Origin: Bacteroidota bacterium
GTDB lineage: Bacteria; Bacteroidota; Bacteroidia; Bacteroidales; NBLH01
NCBI GenBank assembly: GCA_025361565.1
Contig: JANYKN010000189.1
Span: 124,001-188,000 of the forward strand
Direction: 5' to 3'
DNA length: 64,000 nt
Shown here piece after piece: positions 37,286-45,915 of the stretch. How positions within the stretch are numbered: position 1 is the stretch's first letter; every line of letters begins with the position of its first letter. Under the pieces are notes generated by a model. The model was not told the DNA's origin, did no database searches, and saw nothing but the letters and a program-made list of their open reading frames with translations. A program made the translations under genes and the position numbers.

Positions 37286-38356
37286 ATGAGGCAAATTATT
37301 ATTCTAAGTTTTCTTATAGTTTCACTTATCATTTCAGCTTTTTTTATTCGATTGCCTTATACAATAAACTGTTCAGGGAAAATACTTCCAACCAGAGAAT
37401 GGATTGTAAGGAATGCAGATGGCGGTGACATAATAAGCGTATACAACAATCATAAAACAAACCCTGTTTACAATTTCACCAATTATAAATTTGACCGAGG
37501 AGAAATTGCTTCTTTCAATTTCAATGAAAATTTTGAAGATAGAATAACCGTAAATAAAGGCGACACAATTGGTTATATTACATCATTTCTACTTTCGGAA
37601 AGGTTAACGCAATTAAAAAGCGGATTAAATGAAGAACAGGCATATTTATTGGCTCTTAATTCCGGCGAAAAAAGTTCTTTAATCGAAGGTGCCAAAAATC
37701 AGTATCTATTGGCAACACAAAAATTTGATCAGCAAGAGAAAAATTTCGAAAGGCAAAAGAAACTTTTTGATAATGGTGTAATACCAGAAGCAGAATACGA
37801 AATTGCGCTAAAAGATTATGAATTGGCAAAAACGGATATTGATTTGGCAAAGAATAATCAAATCTCTTTGCAAACAGGCGAAAAACCTGAACTTATCAAT
37901 TATACCAATGTTAAAATCAGTTCGTTTGAAAATGAGATAAAACTCTTAGAAAATAAGCAAAAACAATACATCCTGATTGCACCTTTTGATGGCAAAATTA
38001 TTACTAAAAAAGTTGCATTAAATAATCCAGAGGCTACTACATATCACATATTTCATCTTATTGATACAACCGAATATGTTGTATTGTTGCCAATTGAATT
38101 GTTTCAAAGAAAATATATTACTAAAGATATTTCAATTGAGGCAAACATATTACAAGGAGAACAAATTGAAACAGGAAATTACATTGGAGAAGATCAAGAT
38201 GTAGAATTGACGGGAGCTTATAAACAAGTTTTTATAGTTAAAGGTTGTCTAAAATCTTCACATAAAGAAATCCCATATGGGATTTATGCCACATGTACTA
38301 TCAATTGTGGTGATGTTACTTTATTTGAATATCTTAAACGGAAATTGAAGATTTAG
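37286..38356 (+). CDS. HlyD-like membrane-fusion protein
   Basis: The ATG at 37286 is chosen over a TTG nine bases earlier. The 356-residue protein starts with a membrane anchor (IIILSFLIVSLIISAFFI). A split barrel-sandwich region follows, with NCSGKILPTREWIV and, after a long alpha-helical coiled coil (about 105-235, including KNFERQKKLFDNGVIPEAEY), YILIAPFDGKIITKK, the lipoyl-like signature of HlyD/RND adaptor proteins. A beta-barrel domain (about 265-350) ends the protein. It directly abuts the VTC-domain gene (stop TAG followed immediately by ATG), so the two are coupled. No ABC or RND pump is encoded nearby, and its partner is therefore unclear. Confidence 0.87.
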   Translation: MRQIIILSFLIVSLIISAFFIRLPYTINCSGKILPTREWIVRNADGGDIISVYNNHKTNPVYNFTNYKFDRGEIASFNFNENFEDRITVNKGDTIGYITSFLLSERLTQLKSGLNEEQAYLLALNSGEKSSLIEGAKNQYLLATQKFDQQEKNFERQKKLFDNGVIPEAEYEIALKDYELAKTDIDLAKNNQISLQTGEKPELINYTNVKISSFENEIKLLENKQKQYILIAPFDGKIITKKVALNNPEATTYHIFHLIDTTEYVVLLPIELFQRKYITKDISIEANILQGEQIETGNYIGEDQDVELTGAYKQVFIVKGCLKSSHKEIPYGIYATCTINCGDVTLFEYLKRKLKI

Positions 38357-39118
38357 ATGAATTTAAGGTATGAATATAAATATTTCGTTCCTATAAGCAA
38401 GGAATCTGAACTACGAAAATTGCTTAGCCCCTTTGTCGGTATTGATAAATATGCAAAAGGAAGGGCAAATAATGAATATACAGTTCGCAGCATTTATTTC
38501 GATACACCTGATTTTCAGTTTTATCACGATAAGGTAGATGGCTTATCATATAGGAAAAAGGTTAGGCTGAGGGGATATAATTCAGTAAATTGCTCTAATC
38601 CTGTGTTTCTGGAAATTAAAAACAAAATTCAGGTTCCACTGTATAAAACAAGGGCAAAAGCAACTTTTGAAGATACGATAGAAAGTTTCAAATCAGGAGA
38701 TCTTAATAAAATTCTAAACAAAAATTCTAAAGATCATTCGAGTGCCAGAAGTTTTTTTTACCAGATTCTAATTAAAAATCTCAGAGCTGTTATTCTTATT
38801 ATTTATGAAAGAGTACCATTTGTCGAAAAAACTGATACACCAAATCAATTGAGGATTACATTTGATAAAAATTTAAGAAGTTCAATCTTTCCTAAAATAA
38901 ATGATCTTTATGATGAAAAAAAAACTTTAAATTCATTACAGGGATATTTTATTCTTGAAGTAAAATTCAACAAATATTACCCAGACTGGATGAAGTCAAT
39001 AGTGGCCTCATTTGAACTAAAACAAGAATCTGCATCAAAATATGTAATTTCATTGGATACGCACAGGGCAGTTTTAAAGTTTAACAGATATCAGGTTCTG
39101 GAACAGAAATTTATCTAA
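38357..39118 (+). CDS. VTC-domain (polyphosphate polymerase-like) protein
   Basis: The 253-residue soluble protein belongs to the triphosphate-tunnel-metalloenzyme fold of the VTC type. Seen motifs are RYEYKYFVP (4-12), YTVRSIYFDTPDF (41-53), GLSYRKKVRLRGYN (62-75), FLEIKNK (84-90), VILIIYERVPF, LRITFDKNLRSS and GYFILEVKFN. These supply the Arg/Lys and Glu residues that line the tunnel in yeast Vtc4, where the domain makes polyphosphate from ATP. Bacterial members are annotated polyphosphate polymerase domain proteins, but activity is not established for all. It sits between an HlyD-like gene (no gap) and a DUF4956 gene (9-base gap). Confidence 0.9.
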   Translation: MNLRYEYKYFVPISKESELRKLLSPFVGIDKYAKGRANNEYTVRSIYFDTPDFQFYHDKVDGLSYRKKVRLRGYNSVNCSNPVFLEIKNKIQVPLYKTRAKATFEDTIESFKSGDLNKILNKNSKDHSSARSFFYQILIKNLRAVILIIYERVPFVEKTDTPNQLRITFDKNLRSSIFPKINDLYDEKKTLNSLQGYFILEVKFNKYYPDWMKSIVASFELKQESASKYVISLDTHRAVLKFNRYQVLEQKFI

Positions 39119-39127
39119 TTACTCATT

Positions 39128-39814
39128 ATGTTTAACGAATTCCAGTTTATTGATCCTATTCCGCTAACATTTTCTGATGTTATGCTAAACCTGTTTGTTG
39201 CATTACTCTGTGGCTTAATTATTTCAATCGTTTATCGGCTGGTATATAATGGCGCAAGTTATTCTCCAAATTTTGTTAATTCTATAACATTGCTCACTCT
39301 TATTACTGCTTTAGTAATAATGGTAATTGGCAACAATCTTGCACGCGCATTTGGACTGGTAGGTGCTATGTCTATTATCCGATTTAGAACTGCAGTAAGA
39401 GATACGCTTGATATTGTATTTATTTTTTATGCATTGGCAATTGGAATGGCAAGCGGGGTTGGACTTCATGGAATTGCCATAGGAGGTACAATTATTGTGA
39501 GTGTTCTTATTTATGTCTTGGTAAAATCAAGATTTGCAAACCCACAAAAAAAACATTTCTTACTTCAATTAAGTTATTTATCAACATTGGATTACGAAAG
39601 TGAAATAAACAAACCTTTACAAAAATTTTGCAAAAATGTGAAGTTGGTCAGTATTAAAAATATCGAGGGAACGCTCATGGTAGAGGCTTTCTATCATGTA
39701 AACCTAAAAAAGAATGAAGATGCGAATATAATAATGAATGTCTTTAATAAAAATCAAGGCATAACCAACATTAATTTGTTTTTTGATGAAGTAGAATCTA
39801 ATTCAATCATTTAA
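39128..39814 (+). CDS. DUF4956 membrane protein
   Basis: The 228-residue protein has about four hydrophobic helices in residues 15-145 and a cytosolic C-terminal domain (about 155-228). The family signature GLVGAMSIIRFRTAVRDTLD (76-95) followed by IVFIFYALAIGMASG is clear. DUF4956 proteins are repeatedly found beside VTC-domain proteins in bacteria, and here the two genes are 9 bases apart. A plausible role is a membrane partner or channel for the VTC enzyme's product, by analogy with yeast VTC where the polymer passes through the membrane, but this is inference. Confidence 0.9.
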   Translation: MFNEFQFIDPIPLTFSDVMLNLFVALLCGLIISIVYRLVYNGASYSPNFVNSITLLTLITALVIMVIGNNLARAFGLVGAMSIIRFRTAVRDTLDIVFIFYALAIGMASGVGLHGIAIGGTIIVSVLIYVLVKSRFANPQKKHFLLQLSYLSTLDYESEINKPLQKFCKNVKLVSIKNIEGTLMVEAFYHVNLKKNEDANIIMNVFNKNQGITNINLFFDEVESNSII

Positions 39815-39982
39815 AATAAACACCAATTTGAAGCATATCCTGTATCAGAAAATTATAAATTGATTAGTCCTTGTAGTCAATATTTTAAGGTAATATTGAA
39901 CCAAATCAATTTCAGGGTTAACCCTCACGAAATCAATGATTCATTATTTGAAAACTAGTAATTATTAATTAGAGCTAAAAAA

Positions 39983-40010
39983 GAAAAACCCTGAAATTGA
40001 AAATCAGGGT
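39983..40010 (-). terminator. Terminator downstream of the tatA cluster
   Basis: On the minus strand ACCCTGA pairs with TCAGGGT around a 9-base loop, followed by T residues. It lies 138 bases past the last tatA stop. The 333-base gap 39815-40147 shows no gene and no other structure. Confidence 0.7.
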
Positions 40011-40147
40011 AAGATTAAAACTCAATAAGTAAAATTACAACTTATAAAGTGGTTATAACATAAAAATTACAAAATGAAACTGTAATTTCAATACTGAACA
40101 ACATAGACATCCATTAGAGATAATTCAACAAAAAATACGAGAAATGT

Positions 40148-40324
40148 TTATTCTTTCTCAATCGTATTTTTAGTTTCTGTTTCAGGTTCGTCCTTAATCG
40201 CTTTTTTGAATTCTTTCATTCCCTGGCCAACACCTTTCATTAATTCAGGAATTTTTTTCCCGCCAAAAAGTAAAACTGCAATACCAAGAATAAGCAATAT
40301 GTGCATTGGTGCAAAAAGATCCAT
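40148..40324 (-). CDS. tatA: Twin-arginine translocase subunit TatA, copy 1 of 3
   Basis: This 58-residue protein has one short membrane helix ([13 protein letters not shown]), the FGGKKIPEL hinge and an amphipathic helix ([17 protein letters not shown]), then an acidic tail. TatA forms the protein-conducting part of the Tat pathway that exports folded, often cofactor-bearing proteins. It is nearly identical to copy 2, 103 bases upstream on the same strand. Confidence 0.93.
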   Translation of the reverse strand: MDLFAPMHILLILGIAVLLFGGKKIPELMKGVGQGMKEFKKAIKDEPETETKNTIEKE

Positions 40325-40427
40325 AATGATTTTTATTAAATTATAACAAATATGAATTATAATAAATTCAACTGTAAATTATTGAATTGAAATCCTTTAC
40401 CAGTAAAACCTCAAGATTTTTGGGGTT

Positions 40428-40610
40428 TTATTCTTTCTCAATCGTATTTTTGGTTTTATCTTCTGTTTCAGGTTCCTCTTTAATTGCCTTTTTAAATTCT
40501 TTCATTCCCTGGCCTACGCCCTTCATTAATTCAGGAATTTTTTTTCCTCCAAAAAGTAAAACTGCAATAACAAGAATAAGCAATATGTGCATTGGTGCAA
40601 AAAGATCCAT
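40428..40610 (-). CDS. tatA: Twin-arginine translocase subunit TatA, copy 2 of 3
   Basis: The 60-residue protein shares its N-terminus [13 protein letters not shown] and the [20 protein letters not shown] segment with copy 1; only the acidic tail and one helix residue differ. The upstream non-coding DNA is also shared with copy 1 (a 19-base identical block at 40369-40387 and 40659-40677), showing a tandem duplication of about 290 bases that includes the promoter region. Confidence 0.93.
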   Translation of the reverse strand: MDLFAPMHILLILVIAVLLFGGKKIPELMKGVGQGMKEFKKAIKEEPETEDKTKNTIEKE

Positions 40611-40727
40611 AATAATCTTTATTTAGTTAATTTATGACAAATATAAATACAATAAGGTCAACTGTAAATTATTGAATCTAACCTTTATTTAACAGCAATT
40701 CAATAATAAACGCAAGACATTTTTTAT

Positions 40728-40934
40728 TTATTCTTTCTCTATAGTTTTTTTGGTTTCAGTTTTGGTTTCGGTTTCAGGATCTTCTTTAATTGCATTTTTA
40801 AATTCTTTCATTCCCTGTCCAACACCTTTCATTAATTCAGGAATTTTTTTTCCTCCAAAAAGTAAAACTGCAATAACAAGAATAACTAAAACTTGCCAAG
40901 GTCCTACAACACCTAATAAAATTGATAATTCCAT
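40728..40934 (-). CDS. tatA: Twin-arginine translocase subunit TatA, copy 3 of 3
   Basis: At 68 residues this copy has a different N-terminus ([19 protein letters not shown]) but the same hinge and amphipathic helix, with a longer acidic and Thr-rich tail. It is closer to a standard TatA and is probably the ancestral copy, from which copies 1 and 2 arose. None of the three has the longer helical tail or specific features of TatB, and tatC is not in the window. The rseP gene ends 59 bases upstream. Confidence 0.93.
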   Translation of the reverse strand: MELSILLGVVGPWQVLVILVIAVLLFGGKKIPELMKGVGQGMKEFKNAIKEDPETETKTETKKTIEKE

Positions 40935-40993
40935 TATATTTTTTTTTAAGTTAATATCAAATTCCGGTACAAAATTACAAAAAATAGCAATAC

Positions 40994-42304
40994 CTATTTG
41001 AATAATCTGAAAATATCATTCCCATTAACATAAATAAGCAAAGCAAATAATAACACCAAGCCTACAATTTGGGCATATTCTAGAAATTTTTCACTTGGTT
41101 TTCGGCCTGAAATCATTTCTACGAGCAAAAATAGCACATGTCCACCATCGAGCGCAGGTATTGGGAGTAAATTTAATACTGCCAACATTACTGAAAGCAT
41201 GGCTGTGAGCCCCCAAAACCTTTCCCAATCCCAGGTTTTTGGAAATATTTTTCCAATTGTAATAAAGCCTCCTAATTGATCTGCATGACGTGGAATAAGC
41301 TTCAATTGCTTTATCTGATCACTAATTGCCTGATAACCTATAACTCCGCCAGCAGGTATTGCTTCAAAAAAAGAATATTTAATAGTTTTTAGTCCAAATT
41401 CTTTTTCAATATCAATAGAATTGTAAACACCAATAATACCTTTATCACTTACTTTGATATCAAAAACCTTTTCCTCAGTGCCTCTAAGAACTTTAATTTT
41501 AACACTTTGACCTTTATAAGATTTTATTAAAGCAGCAAATTCATCAAAATAATTTAAACTTGAATCATTAATTCCAATTATTTTATCATCTATTAATAAA
41601 CCAGCCTTTTCTGCCGACGATCCTTTTTCAAAACTACCTACAAAAAATGGGGTACGAAGAAAAATAAACTGTTTGCTATTTTTAACGATACGATCTTCCT
41701 GTGCAGAATTAACAGGAATATTAACAATTTGATCTCCACGTTTAACTTGTATTGATTTAGGATCATTTAAAATAAGCTCTGGAATAACCCTGGAAAAATC
41801 TTCTATTTTACGATTACATACTGAGACAATTTTATCACCATTTCTAAGGCCAAGATCCTGTCCAAGAGAATCAACCATTATTCCATATTTCAAGTTATCG
41901 GTTGGTAAGTATTGTTTACCCCAAACTGTCAATATCATAACATAAATGAAAAAAGCAAGAATAAAATTAACAGTAACTCCGCCAACCATAATCAATAGCC
42001 TTTGCCAGCCTGGTTTTGACCTGAATTCCCATGGTTGGGGTGGTAATTTCATTTGTTCTTTATCCATAGACTCATCAATCATCCCAGAAATTTTGACGTA
42101 ACCGCCAAGAGGCAACCATCCCACACCATATTCAGTTTCGCCCCATTTTGTTTTGAACAATGAAAACCATGGATTGAAAAATAAATAAAACTTTTCGACC
42201 CTTGTTTTAAACAATTTTGCAAAGGCGAAATGTCCCATTTCGTGAAATATCACCAATATTGATAAACTTAATAATAATTGTCCTACTCTAACTAAAATAT
42301 CCAT
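40994..42304 (-). CDS. rseP: RIP metalloprotease RseP (site-2 protease family)
   Basis: This 436-residue intramembrane zinc protease cleaves membrane-bound anti-sigma factors and remnant signal peptides. The zinc-binding motif [10 protein letters not shown] is in the first helix and the third ligand is in [15 protein letters not shown] near the C-terminus. Between them lie PDZ-like segments ([18 protein letters not shown] and [19 protein letters not shown]). Helices and length match Bacteroidota RseP. It follows dxr by 10 bases, a common arrangement, and is the last clear member of the M23-dxr-rseP transcript. Confidence 0.95.
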   Translation of the reverse strand: MDILVRVGQLLLSLSILVIFHEMGHFAFAKLFKTRVEKFYLFFNPWFSLFKTKWGETEYGVGWLPLGGYVKISGMIDESMDKEQMKLPPQPWEFRSKPGWQRLLIMVGGVTVNFILAFFIYVMILTVWGKQYLPTDNLKYGIMVDSLGQDLGLRNGDKIVSVCNRKIEDFSRVIPELILNDPKSIQVKRGDQIVNIPVNSAQEDRIVKNSKQFIFLRTPFFVGSFEKGSSAEKAGLLIDDKIIGINDSSLNYFDEFAALIKSYKGQSVKIKVLRGTEEKVFDIKVSDKGIIGVYNSIDIEKEFGLKTIKYSFFEAIPAGGVIGYQAISDQIKQLKLIPRHADQLGGFITIGKIFPKTWDWERFWGLTAMLSVMLAVLNLLPIPALDGGHVLFLLVEMISGRKPSEKFLEYAQIVGLVLLFALLIYVNGNDIFRLFK

Positions 42305-42314
42305 TATTTAAAAT

Positions 42315-43487
42315 TTAATTTTTTTTAATAATCTGCCCTGCAATTTCTCTTGCTCTGGCATTAAAATAAACATAATCATCATAACCCGGGCTTTTCATAA
42401 ATTCAACCCGATTAATTGTTTCTTCAATAATGTCGGACATTTCAAGAAACCCCACTTCCCCTTTTAGGAAAGCATCAACAGCAATTTCATTCGCAGCATT
42501 CATCACACAAGGAGCATTTCCTCCCCGTTTTAACATTTCGAAAGAAATTGCAAGATTACGGAATTTTTTTGCATCGACTGGTTCAAAATTTAGATTTGGA
42601 TAGTCCAAAAAGCTAAACCTTTTAAAATCTGACTTAACCCGGTATGGGAAAGATAAAGCATAGTGAATGGGTAGTTTCATGTCTGGTAGGCCCATTTGAG
42701 CTTTCATAGAACCATCATTGAACTGCACAATGGAATGTATAATTGATTGAGGATGCACTATTACATCAATTTGATGATGATTTATATTGAATAACCATTT
42801 TGCTTCAATTACTTCCAATCCTTTATTCATTAAACTGGCAGAATCGATGGTTATTTTTGCACCCATATTCCAGGTTGGATGCTTTAAAGCTTGTTGTGGT
42901 GTTACATTTTTCAGATCTTCATTAGAAAAATTTCTGAATGGCCCACCTGAAGCAGTAAGATATATTTTTTCAATTATGTTGTGGAATTCACCAGCAAGGC
43001 ATTGAAATATTGCCGAATGTTCAGAATCAACCGGAATAATTTCAACTTTATGCTCAAGAGCAAGCTTAGTAATTAATTCGCCTGCAATTACTAGAGTTTC
43101 TTTGTTAGCAAGTGCTATGTTTTTTCCTGCCTTTATTGCATTTATCGTTGGCAATAATCCAGAATAGCCCACCATAGCAGTTAATACCATTTCAACATCA
43201 GAATGCTCAACAATCTGAACCAGTGCATCTTTACCTGCATAAACCTTAATTGGCTCATTGGCTAAAGCTTTAACAACTTCCTGGTATTTATCTTCGTTAC
43301 CAATAACCACACTATCAGGTAAAAAGTATTTGGCTTGCTCAATAAGTAAAGAAGCATTATTTTCGGCACTTAAAACTACAACATCAAACAAATCAGGGTT
43401 CGATTTTACAACGTCAAGAGCCTGGGTTCCAATTGAACCTGTTGATCCCAATATTGCTATTCCTTTTTTATTTGGTGTTAAACTCAC
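42315..43487 (-). CDS. dxr: 1-deoxy-D-xylulose-5-phosphate reductoisomerase
   Basis: The 390-residue enzyme converts DXP to MEP with NADPH in the non-mevalonate isoprenoid pathway, in the cytosol. Motifs seen are the NADPH-binding GSTGSIGTQALDVV near the N-terminus, LANKETLVIAGE, PVDSEHSAIFQCLAG (metal-binding Asp and Glu), TASGGPFRN and HPTWNMGAKITIDSASLMNK. Length and order are normal. With ispG in the same window, the MEP pathway is clearly used here. It lies between the M23 gene (19-base gap) and rseP (10-base gap). Confidence 0.96.
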   Translation of the reverse strand: MSLTPNKKGIAILGSTGSIGTQALDVVKSNPDLFDVVVLSAENNASLLIEQAKYFLPDSVVIGNEDKYQEVVKALANEPIKVYAGKDALVQIVEHSDVEMVLTAMVGYSGLLPTINAIKAGKNIALANKETLVIAGELITKLALEHKVEIIPVDSEHSAIFQCLAGEFHNIIEKIYLTASGGPFRNFSNEDLKNVTPQQALKHPTWNMGAKITIDSASLMNKGLEVIEAKWLFNINHHQIDVIVHPQSIIHSIVQFNDGSMKAQMGLPDMKLPIHYALSFPYRVKSDFKRFSFLDYPNLNFEPVDAKKFRNLAISFEMLKRGGNAPCVMNAANEIAVDAFLKGEVGFLEMSDIIEETINRVEFMKSPGYDDYVYFNARAREIAGQIIKKN

Positions 43488-43506
43488 AAGTTAGGTTTGA
43501 ATTAAA

Positions 43507-44382
43507 TTAAAAAGCAATATAGTCTTCGGGGTTGATAGGTGAACCATTGTACCATACTTCAAAGTGCAAGTGAGGTCCGGTTGAAAGTTCTCCAGTATTT
43601 CCGATAATTGCTATAGGCTCACCCGCTGTAACATGATCTCCTTCTTTTTTAAGTAGAGAGGAATTGTGTTTATACATGGATATCAAATTATGTGCGTGCT
43701 GAACCTGAATAATATATCCTGTTGTAAGACTCCATGTGGCAATTGTAACAGTCCCTTCAAGGGTTGCCAATACTGGTTCATTGGGCTCAGAAACAATATC
43801 AATTCCTGCGTGACCGCCTTCAATATCAAATTTATTGGTTACTATTCCTTTAACAGGCATAAAAAAGTGAAGATTTTTCAAACTTGTGCTTCTGCTTGCA
43901 GGATCACCAATTACAGAAAGATTTTGCTGTTCTTCCATTTCAATTTGCTTCCTTAAAACAGAATCGTGTTTTGAGCGGGTAAATTCTAGTTTTTGGTGGC
44001 GAAGGCTTGTATCATAAGTAGTTTCAAAATTATCCAATTTTCTGCCATGCATGATATTTTGAATATTTTCGAAATATTTGTCACGGATTGAAATTGCATT
44101 GCGCAGCGAATCAAGTTTGTAGGCATTGCTTACCAATTGTCTGGATAACTTGCTATTTTGTTGAGCTGGAATAAGCAAGCCAAGAGGAGAATATACAAAT
44201 AGCGCTCCCACCATAAAAGCAATCAGAATACTAAAAACACCAACATAAGCAAATACATTTAAACGGGTAAGACTGAAAGTTAACACCTGTTCAAGTGTAT
44301 TTTTATTGTAAATGGTTAATTGGTATTTGTTTTTTAACTTCTGAACAATCTTTTCTTTTTTTTCTTTACTTATCAGCGCCAT
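43507..44382 (-). CDS. M23 family membrane-anchored metallopeptidase
   Basis: The 291-residue protein has an N-terminal cytosolic segment, one membrane helix (about 38-60, NVFAYVGVFSILIAFMVGALFV), a helical periplasmic region and a C-terminal LytM/M23 domain. The zinc and catalytic motifs are HAGIDIVSEPNEP (H-x(3)-D) and GPHLHFEVWYNG (H-x-H). It is predicted to cut peptidoglycan peptide cross-links or to act as an activator of amidases. All key residues are present, so an active enzyme is likely. It heads a leftward transcript with dxr and rseP. Confidence 0.92.
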   Translation of the reverse strand: MALISKEKKEKIVQKLKNKYQLTIYNKNTLEQVLTFSLTRLNVFAYVGVFSILIAFMVGALFVYSPLGLLIPAQQNSKLSRQLVSNAYKLDSLRNAISIRDKYFENIQNIMHGRKLDNFETTYDTSLRHQKLEFTRSKHDSVLRKQIEMEEQQNLSVIGDPASRSTSLKNLHFFMPVKGIVTNKFDIEGGHAGIDIVSEPNEPVLATLEGTVTIATWSLTTGYIIQVQHAHNLISMYKHNSSLLKKEGDHVTAGEPIAIIGNTGELSTGPHLHFEVWYNGSPINPEDYIAF

Positions 44383-44741
44383 TCTACTTTAAAATAAGGT
44401 TTTGATTTATACGGTTTTATTCAGCCTGCAAATGTAGAAAGAAAACATTAAAAACTGGATTAAACTATTAAAAAGCTTATTTTTTTTGATCGATTTAACT
44501 TTTATTAATAAATAAACATTTTAAATTATTGATATGAAACAACTTTAAAGTATTATTTATCCTGAATTAAGAAATGAAATTTCTTAAAATTAGGAATAAA
44601 GGTTATAACGAAAATATTTTATACTGATGCAAATATATTGATTTGGAAAGCATTTGATTGTTCATGCATATCAAAACTCTATTTTAAAGAAATTATAAAT
44701 TTTTTTGCATAGTTTTTTTAGAATTATATAAGCAGATCATG

Positions 44742-44749
44742 TAACTTTG
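44742..44749 (+). promoter_or_regulatory. Bacteroidota -7 promoter element of the coiled-coil gene
   Basis: TAACTTTG matches TAnnTTTG exactly, 25 bases before the ATG at 44775. The remaining divergent gap 44383-44741 is AT-rich with no other visible feature. Confidence 0.6.
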
Positions 44750-44774
44750 CGTTGTAAAAAGAAAATAAAAAACT

Positions 44775-45665
44775 ATGGAAACCGAAACTAAAAAAAAATC
44801 TAAACTTCAACTAATTATTCTCCTTCTTCTGGCTGTATTTGTGATTTTCTTGTTGGTTGACAAGGTATTACAAAAGAAAAAAACGGATGGTATTATTGTG
44901 CAACTAACCGAAAGTAATACTGAAAAGCAGAACATCAGTGATGAACTAAAAGGACTGTATCAACAATATGAAGGCCTTAAAACAGATAATGACTCCATTA
45001 ATGAAAAACTGAATGTGGAGCAAACAAAAATCAAAGGTTTAATGGAGAAGCTTAAATATGTTCAAATTTCAAATGAATCGAAAATTAAAGAGTATAAACA
45101 AGAAGTAAGTACTTTGCGAACTATTATGCGTAGCTATATTGTTCAAATTGATTCATTGAACACTAAAAATCAAATGTTAACAGCTGAAAATAAAGATGTT
45201 AGAAATAAATATCAATCGGTTCTTACTGAAAAGCAAGGATTAAGCTCTGAAAGGGATAGTTTGGCTGGAACAGTTCAAAAGGCTTCAACCCTTAAGGCTG
45301 TAAATATGATTGCAACAGGGATTAACATTAGAGGAAAAGAGACTAACCATATCAGCAATCTTGATAAAATAAAAGTATGTTTTACCATTGACGAAAATAT
45401 TATTGCTACAAAAGGAAATAAGATCGTATATCTTCGGATTGCAAAACCTGATAAATATGTTTTAAAGGAATCGGAATATGATTTATTTGAATTTGAAGGA
45501 AAAGAAATAGCATTTACAGCTAAGCGCGAAGTAAATTATAAAGGAGATCAGGCAGATATCTGCATTTATTGGAAAAAAAGCGAAGAACTTTTGCCTGGCC
45601 TGTATTATGTTGATGTTTTCACTGATGGAAAGCGAATTGGAACAATGGCGTTTTCGCTTAAATAA
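44775..45665 (+). CDS. Membrane-anchored coiled-coil protein
   Basis: The 296-residue protein has a short lysine-rich N-terminus, one membrane helix (about 10-28, LQLIILLLLAVFVIFLLVD) and a long coiled coil (about 35-165) rich in Leu, Lys and Glu (for example QISNESKIKEYKQEVSTLR). The C-terminal domain (about 180-296) is beta-rich (INIRGKETNHISNLDKIKVC, YYVDVFTDGKRIGTMAFSL). Similar proteins of unknown function are common in Bacteroidota, and I cannot name the family. It is followed by a terminator and does not appear to belong to the two-component operon. Confidence 0.75.
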   Translation: METETKKKSKLQLIILLLLAVFVIFLLVDKVLQKKKTDGIIVQLTESNTEKQNISDELKGLYQQYEGLKTDNDSINEKLNVEQTKIKGLMEKLKYVQISNESKIKEYKQEVSTLRTIMRSYIVQIDSLNTKNQMLTAENKDVRNKYQSVLTEKQGLSSERDSLAGTVQKASTLKAVNMIATGINIRGKETNHISNLDKIKVCFTIDENIIATKGNKIVYLRIAKPDKYVLKESEYDLFEFEGKEIAFTAKREVNYKGDQADICIYWKKSEELLPGLYYVDVFTDGKRIGTMAFSLK

Positions 45666-45698
45666 AAAATATCAATTTCATTTTCAAATTACATTTAT

Positions 45699-45720
45699 GC
45701 CTGCTTCTGCGGGCTTTTTT
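45699..45720 (+). terminator. Rho-independent terminator of the coiled-coil gene
   Basis: GCCTGC (45699-45704) pairs with GCGGGC (45709-45714, one G-U pair) around TTCT, followed by six T. Confidence 0.75.
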
Positions 45721-45749
45721 ATTATATAGATAGCCAAAGTTATACACTG

Positions 45750-45914
45750 ATGGAAATTATCCAAATTTTACACAATCCAAACGATGAAAATCTAGGTCCT
45801 TGGTTTGCTGCTGATTTTGAAGATCCTTTAAGGCTACCTTTGTGGAACTTTGTAATAAAAGATTTGAGACGGCTTAAATTATCCTTACTTTTGAAAAGAA
45901 TAAAAATATTTTGA
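45750..45914 (+). CDS. 54-residue small protein just upstream of the sensor kinase gene
   Basis: An ATG at 45750 opens a frame of 54 codons ending with TGA at 45912-45914, one base before the kinase ATG at 45916. The product is MEIIQILHNPNDENLGPWFA followed by a segment with DFEDPLRLPLWNF and a basic leucine-rich end. The composition looks protein-like, with a Trp/Pro-rich centre and a helical basic tail, and the tight spacing suggests translational coupling with the kinase. There is no signal peptide. The function is unknown; a leader peptide or small regulator of the kinase are both possible. Confidence 0.55.
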   Translation: MEIIQILHNPNDENLGPWFAADFEDPLRLPLWNFVIKDLRRLKLSLLLKRIKIF

Positions 45915-45915
45915 A

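Larger units (their letters stand above)
40148..40677 (-). repeat. Tandem duplication of a tatA gene with its upstream region
   Basis: Two units of about 290 bases each contain tatA copy 1 or 2 plus upstream DNA, including the identical 19-mer CAACTGTAAATTATTGAAT at 40369 and 40659. Confidence 0.8.
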
